Shown here piece by piece: positions 1 through 6,354 of a stretch of DNA of 31,094 bases. Numbering within the stretch: position 1 is the first letter of the stretch; each line of letters starts with the position of its first letter. The stretch lies in IMG/VR virus record IMGVR_UViG_3300036818_000053, positions 1 to 31,094 of that record; one strand, 5' to 3'. Position numbers and translations under genes: made by a program. The DNA comes from a virus. The notes beneath the pieces were generated by a model. The model was given only the letters and a program-made list of their open reading frames with translations. It was not told the origin of the DNA and searched no databases.

Positions 1-30
1 ACGCGACCGAGTAGTCCTGCAAACTCAATA

Positions 31-1116
31 TCACCGTGAGCGCGGATGTGAGATGAATAAAGCTTCCTGTGTCTTGTGGGATGAGAGTGCGTATTGAAAA
101 TCAGACCAATACAAATCGCAGCGCCGTCCATTAGAAGACAGAAGTTCGTGTAGTCGTTCAGGCGAAGGGCATCCGTCGCCTCGGTAGCTAAAGACGATAT
201 ATGCGGTCGGCCACTTTGCCATGTAATGTTCGACCTCCATCATCACCGCAACTGGTTTTGACCAGTTGGATGCCAGATCGAGAATTGGCGCATGACACTT
301 AGAACGATCCGCTCGCCCGAACGCTGAATAATCCACAAGGCCGGTCAGAAAGTGATAGAAGTCGGAGTAGTTGATCGCCGGGTTCCCGGCAGGGATGTAT
401 GGCGGATCGATATAGACCAGATCATATTGATCCGAGAGATCGTTCAATCTGTCGGCAGTGTTGATGCAATAGGCATTTCCTACGTGGTCGCCCCAGGTGA
501 CATGGCGCAGTTCATTGATAGCAGTCACAGCATGTTCAAGGATTGACCGATCCCATGTTGCCTTGTTCCCAAAGGTTCGTTCCACCGCGTTCAAGCGAAG
601 ATTCAAGTTCCTTCGATGGAACAGGCTGAACGGGCGTTTCATCAACAACGCCTGCCCGATCGCGTAGACATAGAGTGAGCGTCGAATGGGTGCTACTGAT
701 CCAACGTTTTGGCAAAATCGGTCAATCTGATCATTCTCGGTATCGGTAAAATAAATACCGGTGAACCCAGTCGTAACCAATGGCGAGACGACCAAGGTCC
801 CGAATAATAGCTCCCGCAAATCATGTTCAACTTCATCACGACGAGGTAAGTCTTGCGAGTTTATAGTTAAGAATAACTGTGCGGTATTCTGATTGAACGG
901 CAAGTAATCATTGGCATCTACATGCTTGTTCATTGTGCGCAGCAAAAGCGATACTGTCCCAGACCCACTAAACAAATCGAGTGCTGTCTCGAACGGCAAA
1001 TCAGTCAAATGTTCGTGGAGGAATACTAGGAGCTTACGCTTCGATCCTTGGTATCGAGTGCTTGGGAATGACGACAGATCAGGAGAAGAAAACTTAACAA
1101 TATCTGCAAAAGACAT
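31..1116 (-). CDS. D12-class N6-adenine DNA methyltransferase
   Basis: The 361-residue protein has the hallmarks of D12-class (Dam-like) adenine-N6 methyltransferases. RYQGSKRKLL near residue 21 and the AdoMet-binding DLFSGSGT near residue 47 form the motif X/I region, and the catalytic motif IV IDPPY lies near residue 236. Such enzymes transfer a methyl group from AdoMet to adenine in a short DNA site, and phages use them to evade restriction or mark their own DNA. It is longer than Dam (about 270 aa); the extra length is in the central target-recognition part. No restriction endonuclease gene is adjacent, so it appears to be an orphan. The ATG at 1116 is only 4 nt downstream of a TAAATA box and has no Shine-Dalgarno site, suggesting a leaderless late transcript. 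The target sequence cannot be read from the gene. Confidence 0.93.
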   Translation of the reverse strand: MSFADIVKFSSPDLSSFPSTRYQGSKRKLLVFLHEHLTDLPFETALDLFSGSGTVSLLLRTMNKHVDANDYLPFNQNTAQLFLTINSQDLPRRDEVEHDLRELLFGTLVVSPLVTTGFTGIYFTDTENDQIDRFCQNVGSVAPIRRSLYVYAIGQALLMKRPFSLFHRRNLNLRLNAVERTFGNKATWDRSILEHAVTAINELRHVTWGDHVGNAYCINTADRLNDLSDQYDLVYIDPPYIPAGNPAINYSDFYHFLTGLVDYSAFGRADRSKCHAPILDLASNWSKPVAVMMEVEHYMAKWPTAYIVFSYRGDGCPSPERLHELLSSNGRRCDLYWSDFQYALSSHKTQEALFISHPRSR

Positions 1117-1120
1117 ACTG

Positions 1121-1126
1121 TATTTA
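1121..1126 (-). promoter_or_regulatory. T4-like late promoter box (TAAATA), leaderless type
   Basis: On the minus strand TAAATA is followed by 4 nt and then the ATG of the methyltransferase. In T4 the TATAAATA box is centred about 10 bp upstream of the start site, so transcription would begin at about the AUG. No purine-rich ribosome site is present. Confidence 0.6.
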
Positions 1127-1329
1127 TGATTGTCGTCTTTCCAACGTCGTGCCTGCGCCTCTGTGGAGACGGCGCTACTGGCTCAGTCTGTGGTCGTGGG
1201 AACAAAGCTAATGATAAAAACACCGCGATCCGACCACCAAGCGAGGTCGAACTTGCCCGGCAGCGCGAAGTGGCGATGGCGGTGGTGGACCGGGCTGCGC
1301 GCCTTTTCAAGGCGCTCGCCAAGCGGTGA
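1126..1329 (+). CDS. possible small basic protein (uncertain)
   Basis: I do not recognise this reading frame. Its C-terminal 35 residues (PPSEVELARQREVAM and onward, ending in LFKALAKR) look like a genuine amphipathic helix, but the N-terminal half is Cys/Gly-rich and protein-unlike. The ATG overlaps the minus-strand TAAATA box of the methyltransferase and lacks a Shine-Dalgarno site. It would be the only plus-strand gene in this corner. An overlapping plus frame ending at 1432 has a similarly basic tail (MPYARKRQEAIRKQ from 1364). One of these may be real, or the 310-bp stretch between the two minus genes may only be leader DNA. Confidence 0.25.
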   Translation: MIVVFPTSCLRLCGDGATGSVCGRGNKANDKNTAIRPPSEVELARQREVAMAVVDRAARLFKALAKR

Positions 1330-1428
1330 GCGGCAATCAGGGACCATTCGGGTCTTATTCGTTATGCCATACGCCCGTAAACGGCAAGAAGCCATTCGGA
1401 AGCAGCGAGAGATCGATAAGCGGTTGAA

Positions 1429-1626
1429 TTAGTCGCCCATTACGTCGGCAATCCGCTTCAACTCCATTGCGATCTTTTCCGTGGTGCCCGGTGGACCCTC
1501 CAGTTGCTCATTATTAAGCCCAAGTTTGTCTAAAGCACGATAGATTTGCATCAGAGCATAGGCGATGGCGTACTGACCATCGCCTTCGGTTGCCTTGTCA
1601 CGGCAGAAATCGTCGAATTCAGGCAT
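1429..1626 (-). CDS. small acidic hypothetical protein
   Basis: The 65-residue product starts MPEFDDFCRDKATEG and has a mostly helical, acidic composition. No family is recognised. The start is supported by an AAAGGA Shine-Dalgarno site 9-10 nt upstream on the minus strand. It is the promoter-distal member of a leftward run of small genes (3146 to 1429) and sits before the methyltransferase. It could be a structural or regulatory accessory, but nothing in the sequence decides this. Confidence 0.7.
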   Translation of the reverse strand: MPEFDDFCRDKATEGDGQYAIAYALMQIYRALDKLGLNNEQLEGPPGTTEKIAMELKRIADVMGD

Positions 1627-1754
1627 TGTGGGCGTCCTTTTTCTGGTTAATACCCTACATTCAACAGCAAATCAAACTGGGAATCTATTTTCCAGTCTGC
1701 CGCGAGTGTCTGCGTGCCTCATCCCATGCGCTGTAACGCGATCTCACAGTCCTC

Positions 1755-1979
1755 TCAATGTCGTGATTTGTCAAGACCGACAAACTCTTCGATCATCCGC
1801 AAGCGTTCCTCCATGCGCTCCAGACGCTGATCCAGCAGGACAAGATGCTGATCAATCACCCTGAACGTCCCAACCAGATCGCGCAAAATGATATTAGTAT
1901 CATGATGGGCCGTGACCAACTCCAACATCATCTCGCGTTGCACCCGAAGCGCGTCGTTGATCTCGTCCATGACGGTCAT
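1755..1979 (-). CDS. coiled-coil hypothetical protein
   Basis: The 74-residue protein is almost entirely a predicted amphipathic helix or coiled coil, with a heptad-like run such as LVLLDQRLERMEERLRMIEEF near the C-terminus. I chose the ATG at 1979 over one at 1991 because GGAGG lies 5 nt upstream of 1979. This start lies 80 bp inside the upstream winged-helix gene, in another frame. Both frames are therefore used, or the upstream protein has an alternative end. The domain type suggests oligomerisation or binding of a partner, probably the product of the overlapping gene. No family is recognised. Confidence 0.65.
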   Translation of the reverse strand: MTVMDEINDALRVQREMMLELVTAHHDTNIILRDLVGTFRVIDQHLVLLDQRLERMEERLRMIEEFVGLDKSRH

Positions 1980-2619
1980 AACGACCTCCATCTACCTTCT
2001 CCAGTGACTGTTCCGCCAAAACGCTTCGACCCCGTTCAGTGATCTCATAGGCCCTCCGATAGCTCGGATCAGCATCCTCCTGGGGCCGTTTCAGGACCAA
2101 CGCCCCGCCAAAGTGATGCGATTGTGCCATCTCCCCCAATCGACATTGCGCATTGATGTACCTCAAACCAGATCGCTCACGTAACTCCCGAAAAGTCATG
2201 ACACCACCACACGTGATAAGTATCTCCAATAACACCCGATGCGGACCGCTCAGCTTTGTGATGATCCGCTTGGGCAACTTCATGCTCGGCTCAGACGATC
2301 GCCGCTGCAATTCCCCCCGAAGTCCCTCAGCCTCCTCCCGCACAGTCTGCAATTGGTGCTCCAAGCTTCTGATCTTGCTCACCAATTCCCGCCGTTGCGT
2401 CGTCAAGGTGACAATCTGCTGGCCCAACACCTCAATCGATTGGGCCAGCCCCGGTGGTGGCACTAACGGCGCAAACAGCCGTTCAAACCGCCCCAAATTG
2501 CCAGATAACAACCGCCCCGCACCATGCAAACAGACCTCCATCTGAACATCATCCGGTGCATGCTTGGCCGCATGCAACACCTTCTTCAGCTTCGCCAGAA
2601 GTTCATCGTCGTCATACAT
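1900..2619 (-). CDS. winged-helix DNA-binding protein with coiled-coil region
   Basis: This is a 239-residue protein. The N-terminal third is helical, residues about 70-115 form a coiled coil (SLEHQLQTVREEAEGLRGEL), and residues about 125-205 resemble a winged helix (HRVLLEILITCGGVMTFREL, then a recognition-helix-like segment and a YEITERGRSVL wing typical of MarR/PadR-type domains). It probably binds DNA as an oligomer. The start ATG overlaps the stop of the 175-aa gene (TGATG), implying translational coupling; a GTG one codon earlier is the alternative. The last ~28 residues are Arg/Gly/Asp-rich and look like the shadow of the overlapping coiled-coil gene, so the natural C-terminus may be unstructured. 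Confidence 0.75.
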   Translation of the reverse strand: MYDDDELLAKLKKVLHAAKHAPDDVQMEVCLHGAGRLLSGNLGRFERLFAPLVPPPGLAQSIEVLGQQIVTLTTQRRELVSKIRSLEHQLQTVREEAEGLRGELQRRSSEPSMKLPKRIITKLSGPHRVLLEILITCGGVMTFRELRERSGLRYINAQCRLGEMAQSHHFGGALVLKRPQEDADPSYRRAYEITERGRSVLAEQSLEKVDGGRYDRHGRDQRRASGATRDDVGVGHGPS

Positions 2620-3146
2620 CACTTGCCCGTCTTGTCAGCTTCAATGGCAAGCGTCTGCGGCGCCGTCAACGCCAGATTGTCCAACTTGTTCACCACCCGC
2701 TCCATCATCTCCATGGCATTGCGGGCAAAATCGTGATACTGGCGCGTGGTATCCTGTAACTGAGAAAGCAATACACCCTGCGTCTCGATCACACGGCGGC
2801 AGGTGTCCAGTTCCCCCTGCGTGTCCTTCCGTGCACTGCGCTGGAAATCGTGAAGCGAAGCCCAAAACATCCCACTCGTCCTGCCCAAATTGCGGAACAC
2901 CAGATATTCCGCATCCTCCTTCCCGATGCCTGCACACTCGTTGTAAATGACCTCCAACCGTTCCAGCGCCGTGTACTCAAGCGATGCGGAATATTCCGCC
3001 TGCGTTTTGGAACTCGGCTTGCGCGGGTGATAGCCGCGTGTCTTCTTTTTTATCCATTCTTTGACCCGTGGTGAAAGTTCAATCAGTAACTCAGGCGCAT
3101 CCGTCGCGTCAGAAGTATCGTCGCCATTGCCATTGACCCGAGCCAT
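2619..3146 (-). CDS. hypothetical helical protein, first gene of the leftward cluster
   Basis: The 175-residue protein has an acidic N-terminus rich in Asp/Thr, a basic patch (KEWIKKKTRGYHPRKPSSK, residues about 31-50) and a long helical C-terminal half with coiled-coil character. No family is recognised. The ATG is preceded by AAGGAGA at a 6-nt spacing, a strong Shine-Dalgarno site. It is coupled to the winged-helix gene by a TGATG overlap, so the two products may act together. Its promoter is not obvious; a TTGACT about 50 bp upstream lacks a convincing -10. Confidence 0.7.
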   Translation of the reverse strand: MARVNGNGDDTSDATDAPELLIELSPRVKEWIKKKTRGYHPRKPSSKTQAEYSASLEYTALERLEVIYNECAGIGKEDAEYLVFRNLGRTSGMFWASLHDFQRSARKDTQGELDTCRRVIETQGVLLSQLQDTTRQYHDFARNAMEMMERVVNKLDNLALTAPQTLAIEADKTGK

Positions 3147-3311
3147 CCGCTGTCTCCTTTTATGCCGCCCGCCATGTGTCAGACACCACGATCAATCAGT
3201 CAAATCACAGTCCAGTGATGCCCCCGCAGTGATATCTGACTGCGCGCTCACATATGCGTGCACCGATGTCGAGCATGCCAAGGCAGTGCAGGACTGTGAG
3301 AGGATCGGCCG

Positions 3312-3440
3312 ATGAACAAAACGACGATCCCGGTCCATCCGGTCCAGACGCATCAGCAACGCAGAGGCGCCGTATGCCCCCAGGTTGTGACGATGCGCGC
3401 CTACGAAGTCTACTGCCACGTCTATGGCCCCCATTTCTAA
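3312..3440 (+). CDS. small phage protein of the 'MRAYEVYCHVYG' type
   Basis: This 42-residue ORF starts MNKTTIPVHPVQTHQQR and ends with VVTMRAYEVYCHVYGPHF. The tail segment resembles the start of a small-protein family common in proteobacterial phages and prophages, where it is usually followed by a Gly-rich GEVIAFLYARSFP-like region. Here the protein stops early, so it may be a shortened form. A GAG/AGGA-rich stretch lies 6-11 nt upstream. The stop codon abuts a strong rho-independent terminator at 3441, which supports a real plus-strand transcript. The recognition is from memory of the motif. Confidence 0.55.
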   Translation: MNKTTIPVHPVQTHQQRRGAVCPQVVTMRAYEVYCHVYGPHF

Positions 3441-3463
3441 GCCGCCTGTTCGGCGGTTTTGTC
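3441..3463 (+). terminator. rho-independent terminator
   Basis: A GC-rich stem (CCGCC / GGCGG) with a short TGTT-type loop is followed by TTTTGT, directly after the stop of the 42-aa ORF. Confidence 0.75.
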
Positions 3464-3662
3464 GTAGCCTAGCTGGCTGGTTGGATCATGCGGTCCCATT
3501 CGTGACAGTCGTGACAGCAGCAACTTGTCATAGCCTTATGGCTGGTTGCGAGACATGGCTAAGCTGTACCCTCGCTCAGTTGTCATAGCCTTATGTTGTC
3601 ATAGCCTTGTGGCTGGTTTGTGGCTGGTTGGTCGCCGAAGCCTGTTGTCGTAGCCTTATCGC
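3459..3662. repeat. five-copy iteron-like repeat, TTGTCRTAGCCTTATGGCTGG
   Basis: Copies start at 3459, 3525, 3580, 3596 and 3644. The core TTGTCRTAGCC is kept in all five; the TTATGGCTGGTTG part is complete at 3525, varied at 3459 and 3596, and truncated at 3580 and 3644. Each full copy holds a short dyad (AGCC-TTAT-GGCT). No gene is visible across 3441-3687. The arrangement could be a replication origin, a cluster of regulator sites or an array left by slippage. It is not a CRISPR: the spacers are unequal (0 to about 40 bp) and the copies are degenerate. Confidence 0.65.
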
Positions 3663-3687
3663 TGTGCGATGCGTCACGGCGCCGTCG

Positions 3688-3963
3688 TTAGGTCGGCTGA
3701 TCGGGGCCAGTAGCTGCATTCATTACGCGTTCTCTCATAAACGCAGCCCATGCTGATCGCGACTGTGCAGGCAACACGATCTGTTCTCCGTATGTTGTCA
3801 GACGAATCTTGCGGGCTATCACACGACCGATCAGCGCCTCAATACCATCGACCATCACGATATTCTGTACATAGACCCACGCACCGCTGCGTTTGACAAC
3901 ACGAAAGAACGGCCCTATCTCTGTAACACATAAAGTATCGCCGACGTTTACTGTGTATACCAT
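3688..3963 (-). CDS. small beta-rich hypothetical protein
   Basis: The 91-residue product begins MVYTVNVGDTLCVTEIGPFF. The alternation of hydrophobic residues through residue ~60 suggests a small beta-barrel, perhaps SH3-like or KOW-like; the last 25 residues form a helix. No family is recognised. GGAGG lies 7 nt upstream of the ATG. The gene lies just beyond the terminator that closes the leftward operon, so it either has its own promoter or depends on read-through. It is next to the iteron-like repeats, but there is no evidence that it binds them. Confidence 0.65.
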   Translation of the reverse strand: MVYTVNVGDTLCVTEIGPFFRVVKRSGAWVYVQNIVMVDGIEALIGRVIARKIRLTTYGEQIVLPAQSRSAWAAFMRERVMNAATGPDQPT

Positions 3964-3999
3964 TGTCCCCTCCAGATTTTAAGCACGACGTACATAGCC

Positions 4000-4020
4000 A
4001 AAACGGGGCCTTTCGGCCCC
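4000..4020 (-). terminator. rho-independent terminator of the leftward early operon
   Basis: Read on the minus strand, GGGGCC-GAAA-GGCCCC is followed by GTTTTGG. It lies just after the stop of the gene ending at 4025. Confidence 0.75.
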
Positions 4021-4024
4021 GCCC

Positions 4025-4216
4025 CTATTGTGCCGGGACCGGAATCACGCCGTACGTTCGCACCCCCGCCTGATCGCGGTTTGGCGTGCTTCCCGTACTG
4101 GCAAAGCCCGCATGTAGCAGCGCCTCTACCACAAGTTTTACGTCCGCTTCTTCGCCCATGAGGCGGACCTGTACCACGCGCACGGACGTGCGCGTGTCCT
4201 TATCCTGTTTGGCCAT
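4025..4216 (-). CDS. small hypothetical protein
   Basis: The 63-residue protein begins MAKQDKDTRTSVRVVQVRLM. It contains a beta-alpha-beta-like segment (VRVVQVRLMGEEADVKLVVE), reminiscent of small phage proteins with a ferredoxin-like half-fold. I use the ATG at 4216 and not the upstream in-frame start, because the upstream part overlaps the preceding gene and because AAAGGA and the leader motif CTGAACCAAA lie just before 4216. It is the last gene before the operon terminator. Confidence 0.65.
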   Translation of the reverse strand: MAKQDKDTRTSVRVVQVRLMGEEADVKLVVEALLHAGFASTGSTPNRDQAGVRTYGVIPVPAQ

Positions 4217-4221
4217 TTGGT

Positions 4222-4731
4222 TCAGTTCCTTTGGTTCAGTCCGCCAGCGGTGCCGTCCTTCTCGTAGTTCGTAAGCTCGTAATGGAACCAATCAATCTGC
4301 TCACACACACAATAGCCCACCACCCGATGCACCAACACCATCGGCAGACTCGACGAGAGCATCACCCCATGGCGCATCAACAAAAGATTCACCCCGCCAT
4401 CATCCTCCCAACTCCGCTCCATCACATCATCCGTCTCCATCGAACACCCCGGACCAAACATCGCCGAGAAAGCCGCAATCGCGTCCACCATCTCCCCATC
4501 TGTCAACGCATCATAATGCTGCTTCATCCACTCAAACGGATCGAACGCGTCCCTCTCAGCCAGACGCTTCTCAAGCAATGCCCCCCAATCCTCCGGCAAC
4601 GACGCCACGGCAACCTTACGCTTCATCAGATCAAGCGACACCAAGGAAGGGTTTGCCGCGAACGGAACCCGATGCTCGTGACACCACGCAATAACGAACT
4701 CGTTCAACACTCCGCTCTTGAAAAAAGGCAT
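4222..4731 (-). CDS. hypothetical protein
   Basis: The 169-residue protein begins MPFFKSGVLNEFVIAWCHEH. It is mixed alpha/beta with several Trp residues and Met-rich segments in its second half. No family is recognised. The ATG at 4731 is preferred to the one at 4737 because GGAG lies 7 nt upstream of it. It ends 5 bp before the next gene and has its own sigma70-like promoter (4771-4798) and a GAACCAAACC leader, so it can be expressed independently of the genes upstream. Confidence 0.75.
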   Translation of the reverse strand: MPFFKSGVLNEFVIAWCHEHRVPFAANPSLVSLDLMKRKVAVASLPEDWGALLEKRLAERDAFDPFEWMKQHYDALTDGEMVDAIAAFSAMFGPGCSMETDDVMERSWEDDGGVNLLLMRHGVMLSSSLPMVLVHRVVGYCVCEQIDWFHYELTNYEKDGTAGGLNQRN

Positions 4732-4770
4732 TGTCATTCTCCGGTTTGGTTCAGTTCACGGCGCCGTCAA

Positions 4771-4798
4771 AGCCTAGCAACTCTAGTCGGGATGTCAA
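4771..4798 (-). promoter_or_regulatory. sigma70-like promoter, TTGACA-N16-TAGGCT
   Basis: A perfect -35 on the minus strand is followed after 16 bp by TAGGCT. The 15 bp upstream of the -35 (CTAGCCGCTTTTCTG) and part of the spacer (AGAGTTGCTA) are shared with the promoter at 5580-5607. It drives the gene starting at 4731. Confidence 0.6.
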
Positions 4799-4826
4799 CA
4801 GAAAAGCGGCTAGCGCGAGCGGGCTC

Positions 4827-4961
4827 CTAGGCCGCCTGGGAGGCCGTTACAGCCTCCCTAACCGTTCCGTCCAATTCGACATACGCCATGACACGCCCCG
4901 TCTCCAGCCAGTGGGCAGCGGTTAGCTCATAACCATTCGATAACCATCGCCCCCGTGTCAC
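4827..4961 (-). CDS. candidate 44-aa protein overlapping the HTH gene
   Basis: A GTG at 4961 opens a 44-codon frame ending at 4827. Its middle reads NGYELTAAHWLETGRVMAYV and looks protein-like. The first 11 codons overlap the end of the gene that stops at 4927, and an internal ATG at 4889 is the alternative start. A stem-loop (GGGAGGC / GCCTCCC, 4839-4858) lies within the frame. The Shine-Dalgarno site is weak (GGA). It could equally be an untranslated 3' region. Confidence 0.35.
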   Translation of the reverse strand: MTRGRWLSNGYELTAAHWLETGRVMAYVELDGTVREAVTASQAA

Positions 4962-5193
4962 TGTCCGGGAAAATGTCGCGGATTAGCCCCCGCGTTTTCA
5001 ACCCCCTTGCGGCGTTCACGATTGTGGTTTGGTTGAACGTACTGAAACCAAACTTTGACGATATGTTATGGGCATAGGTCTGTACCCCCGAAAGGTGCGG
5101 GGATTCCTGGCAGGCCAGTATCCACACTTGCGCCGGGGTTAGCGTGCGCGAGCGGCCCGCGCCAGTAGGTTCGGATTCATGAAACTGCCTCAT
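4927..5193 (-). CDS. small winged-helix-like DNA-binding protein
   Basis: The 88-residue protein begins MRQFHESEPTGAGRSRTLTP. Residues about 20-75 look like a helix-turn-helix or winged helix (LTPAQVWILACQESP, then a turn, then TIVNAARGLKTRGLIRDIF). I placed the start at 5193: GGAG lies 8 nt upstream and the ATG is one base past the upstream stop (TGAcATG), giving tight coupling. Longer in-frame starts would run through the upstream gene in a shadow frame. It is probably a transcriptional regulator in the early region; the target is unknown. Confidence 0.7.
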   Translation of the reverse strand: MRQFHESEPTGAGRSRTLTPAQVWILACQESPHLSGVQTYAHNISSKFGFSTFNQTTIVNAARGLKTRGLIRDIFPDSDTGAMVIEWL

Positions 5194-5194
5194 G

Positions 5195-5524
5195 TCACGC
5201 GCTCCGTCGAGCGGTACATTGGGTAAAGGCGCACGTATGGCGGCTATGGCGGCCATACCAGATAAGGCCCCATGACATAAATCCGAAATCACGGCGTTGC
5301 CAAAAAAAGGACCCGTCCGCGAAATCGTAGTACGTGCCGTACTGGTTCGCGCGCCGGGTATAGGGCGCCTTGGTGAACGCTTCGATGCAATAGTCCGAAC
5401 AATCCAGCGCCCCATAGAACACCCGCCCGCCGTCAAATTCGGCGTCGCGGTTGTTGAAGTATGTTTCATGCAAGTTGCCGGTGACGTACCACCCGTGGCG
5501 GTCCCTGAAATCATAGTTCATCAT
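5195..5524 (-). CDS. aromatic-rich hypothetical protein
   Basis: The 109-residue protein begins MMNYDFRDRHGWYVTGNLHE and is unusually rich in Tyr, Phe, Trp and Asp, with beta-strand-like alternation and a DFGFMSWGLIW segment near residue 80. No family is recognised. GGAG lies 8 nt upstream of the ATG at 5524, preceded by the GAACCAAACC leader and a sigma70-like promoter at 5580-5607. It is coupled to the downstream winged-helix gene. The last 20 residues are Arg/Cys/His-rich and may be a non-conserved tail. Confidence 0.65.
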   Translation of the reverse strand: MMNYDFRDRHGWYVTGNLHETYFNNRDAEFDGGRVFYGALDCSDYCIEAFTKAPYTRRANQYGTYYDFADGSFFWQRRDFGFMSWGLIWYGRHSRHTCAFTQCTARRSA

Positions 5525-5579
5525 GTCGAGTACTCCGGTTTGGTTTGGTTCAGTTCAGTGTCCCGTTCGGGACAAATGA

Positions 5580-5607
5580 AACATAGCAACTATAGCCGGT
5601 CTGTCAA
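5580..5607 (-). promoter_or_regulatory. sigma70-like promoter, TTGACA-N16-TATGTT
   Basis: The minus strand shows a perfect -35, a 16-bp spacer and TATGTT. Its upstream 15 bp match the promoter at 4771-4798, and the spacer holds CTATAG within CCGGCTATAGTTGCT. It overlaps the end of the gene stopping at 5619 and serves the gene starting at 5524. Confidence 0.65.
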
Positions 5608-5618
5608 CAGAAAAGCGG

Positions 5619-5927
5619 CTAGTCGAGGATGTTATTTTTCAGCGCGTCCAGGCCAGTGACATGCTCAAAAGCGGCGGGCATGGCATGGTTAAGCCAAACC
5701 TGCATAGAGTCCCGCGCCAGCGCGGCCCGTGACGTTTGGAGATAGGTCGCGAACGCCTCGTTCGTCCGATACTCACGGCATAGTCGCGTTATCAAACAGT
5801 TCGCTATGGCACGCTCATAGTGTGCCAAGCTCTCGTCCCTGCTTTGCGCAAGGCCGCTGAATGCCGCGTGAGAGGCGAGCACGCCTATTGCTAACCAGGG
5901 AAAATCGCGCTCCAGCTTGCTTTTCAT
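5619..5927 (-). CDS. hypothetical helical protein
   Basis: The 102-residue protein begins MKSKLERDFPWLAIGVLASH and is predicted to be almost all helical. The segment after residue 10 is mildly hydrophobic but interrupted and probably not membrane-spanning. No family is recognised. GGAGAG lies 6 nt upstream of the ATG, after a CACTGAACAGAAC leader of the type shared in this cluster. It is the second gene of the leftward unit starting at 6187. Confidence 0.65.
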   Translation of the reverse strand: MKSKLERDFPWLAIGVLASHAAFSGLAQSRDESLAHYERAIANCLITRLCREYRTNEAFATYLQTSRAALARDSMQVWLNHAMPAAFEHVTGLDALKNNILD

Positions 5928-5965
5928 GTCGCTCTCCAGTTCTGTTCAGTGTTCCGTGGCGCCTA

Positions 5966-6187
5966 TTATGGCAATAGCCGTTCGCTGCGATACGGCCCCT
6001 TCGCGTCTGACGCAAGATAGATCGTCCAGCAGTCGGGTTCCGTACGCCATGCGTGTATGTCCTTGAACATGACGTTCTGTTCTTGGGCAACGCGATCCAT
6101 CATGCCGCAACCGGGCATGTCACGCGTGGACATGATGCGCTTATAGCCGCGCGCTTCAATGTCAGCGGCATTATAGCATGTGAGCAT
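5966..6187 (-). CDS. small hypothetical protein, first leftward early gene
   Basis: The 73-residue product begins MLTCYNAADIEARGYKRIMS and is Cys/Met-rich (CGMMDRV around residue 27). No family is recognised. AAAGGG lies about 9 nt upstream of the ATG. It is the first gene under the leftward promoter at 6220-6248, whose spacer carries the same dyad as the two rightward promoters, so it should be co-regulated with the rightward genes. Confidence 0.65.
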   Translation of the reverse strand: MLTCYNAADIEARGYKRIMSTRDMPGCGMMDRVAQEQNVMFKDIHAWRTEPDCWTIYLASDAKGPYRSERLLP

Positions 6188-6219
6188 GAATCCATCCCTT
6201 TCTTACCAGATAGGTATTC

Positions 6220-6248
6220 TATGTAGGACCATATGCCCTAGATGTCAA
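6220..6248 (-). promoter_or_regulatory. leftward promoter with operator dyad in the spacer
   Basis: The minus strand has TTGACA, a 17-bp spacer and TACATA. The spacer contains TAGGGC-N5-GTCCTA, one mismatch from the perfect TAGGGC-N5-GCCCTA dyad of the two rightward promoters. Confidence 0.7.
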
Positions 6249-6274
6249 CGCCAAAAATTATCGGCCTGACGATG

Positions 6275-6354
6275 AAATAATGATTGACGTGTAGGGCAAT
6301 CGGCCCTATGTTCTGTGTATCGCAACAGACTATCAACAGAACGAGATGACAATG
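6275..6354 (+). repeat. 80-bp promoter/leader repeat, copy 1
   Basis: This segment is repeated at 6681-6760 with only four mismatches that I can count. It includes the -35, the operator, the -10, the 5' leader and the start-codon region, so the whole expression signal of the first rightward gene was duplicated for the second. Confidence 0.85.
6284..6312 (+). promoter_or_regulatory. rightward promoter 1 with operator TAGGGC-N5-GCCCTA
   Basis: TTGACG, a 17-bp spacer and TATGTT. A perfect dyad at 6292-6308 fills the spacer and enters the -10, an ideal place for a repressor to block RNA polymerase. Confidence 0.75.

Noticed and set aside
752-757. TAAATA on the plus strand
   Set aside because: Lies inside the methyltransferase gene on the opposite strand with no plus-strand gene downstream; probably chance.
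1900-2042. Sequencing frameshift joining winged-helix and coiled-coil genes
   Set aside because: The GGAGG site at the right distance from the ATG at 1979 favours two separate overlapping genes, though a fusion cannot be excluded without data.
3192-3434. Minus-strand frame of 80 codons opposite the 42-aa ORF
   Set aside because: No ribosome site; the plus-strand ORF ending at the terminator explains the region better.
3459-3662. CRISPR array
   Set aside because: Copies are degenerate, spacing ranges from 0 to about 40 bp, and there are no cas genes.
4231-4830. Plus-strand frame of 199 codons
   Set aside because: It is antisense to a well-supported minus-strand gene with promoter and ribosome site, and its composition (His/Arg/Pro/Thr) is typical of an antisense shadow.
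4927-5514. Long minus-strand frame of 195 codons starting at 5514
   Set aside because: Its first ~107 codons are a Thr/Arg/Pro-rich shadow of the 109-aa gene. The real gene starts at 5193 with a good ribosome site one base after the upstream stop.
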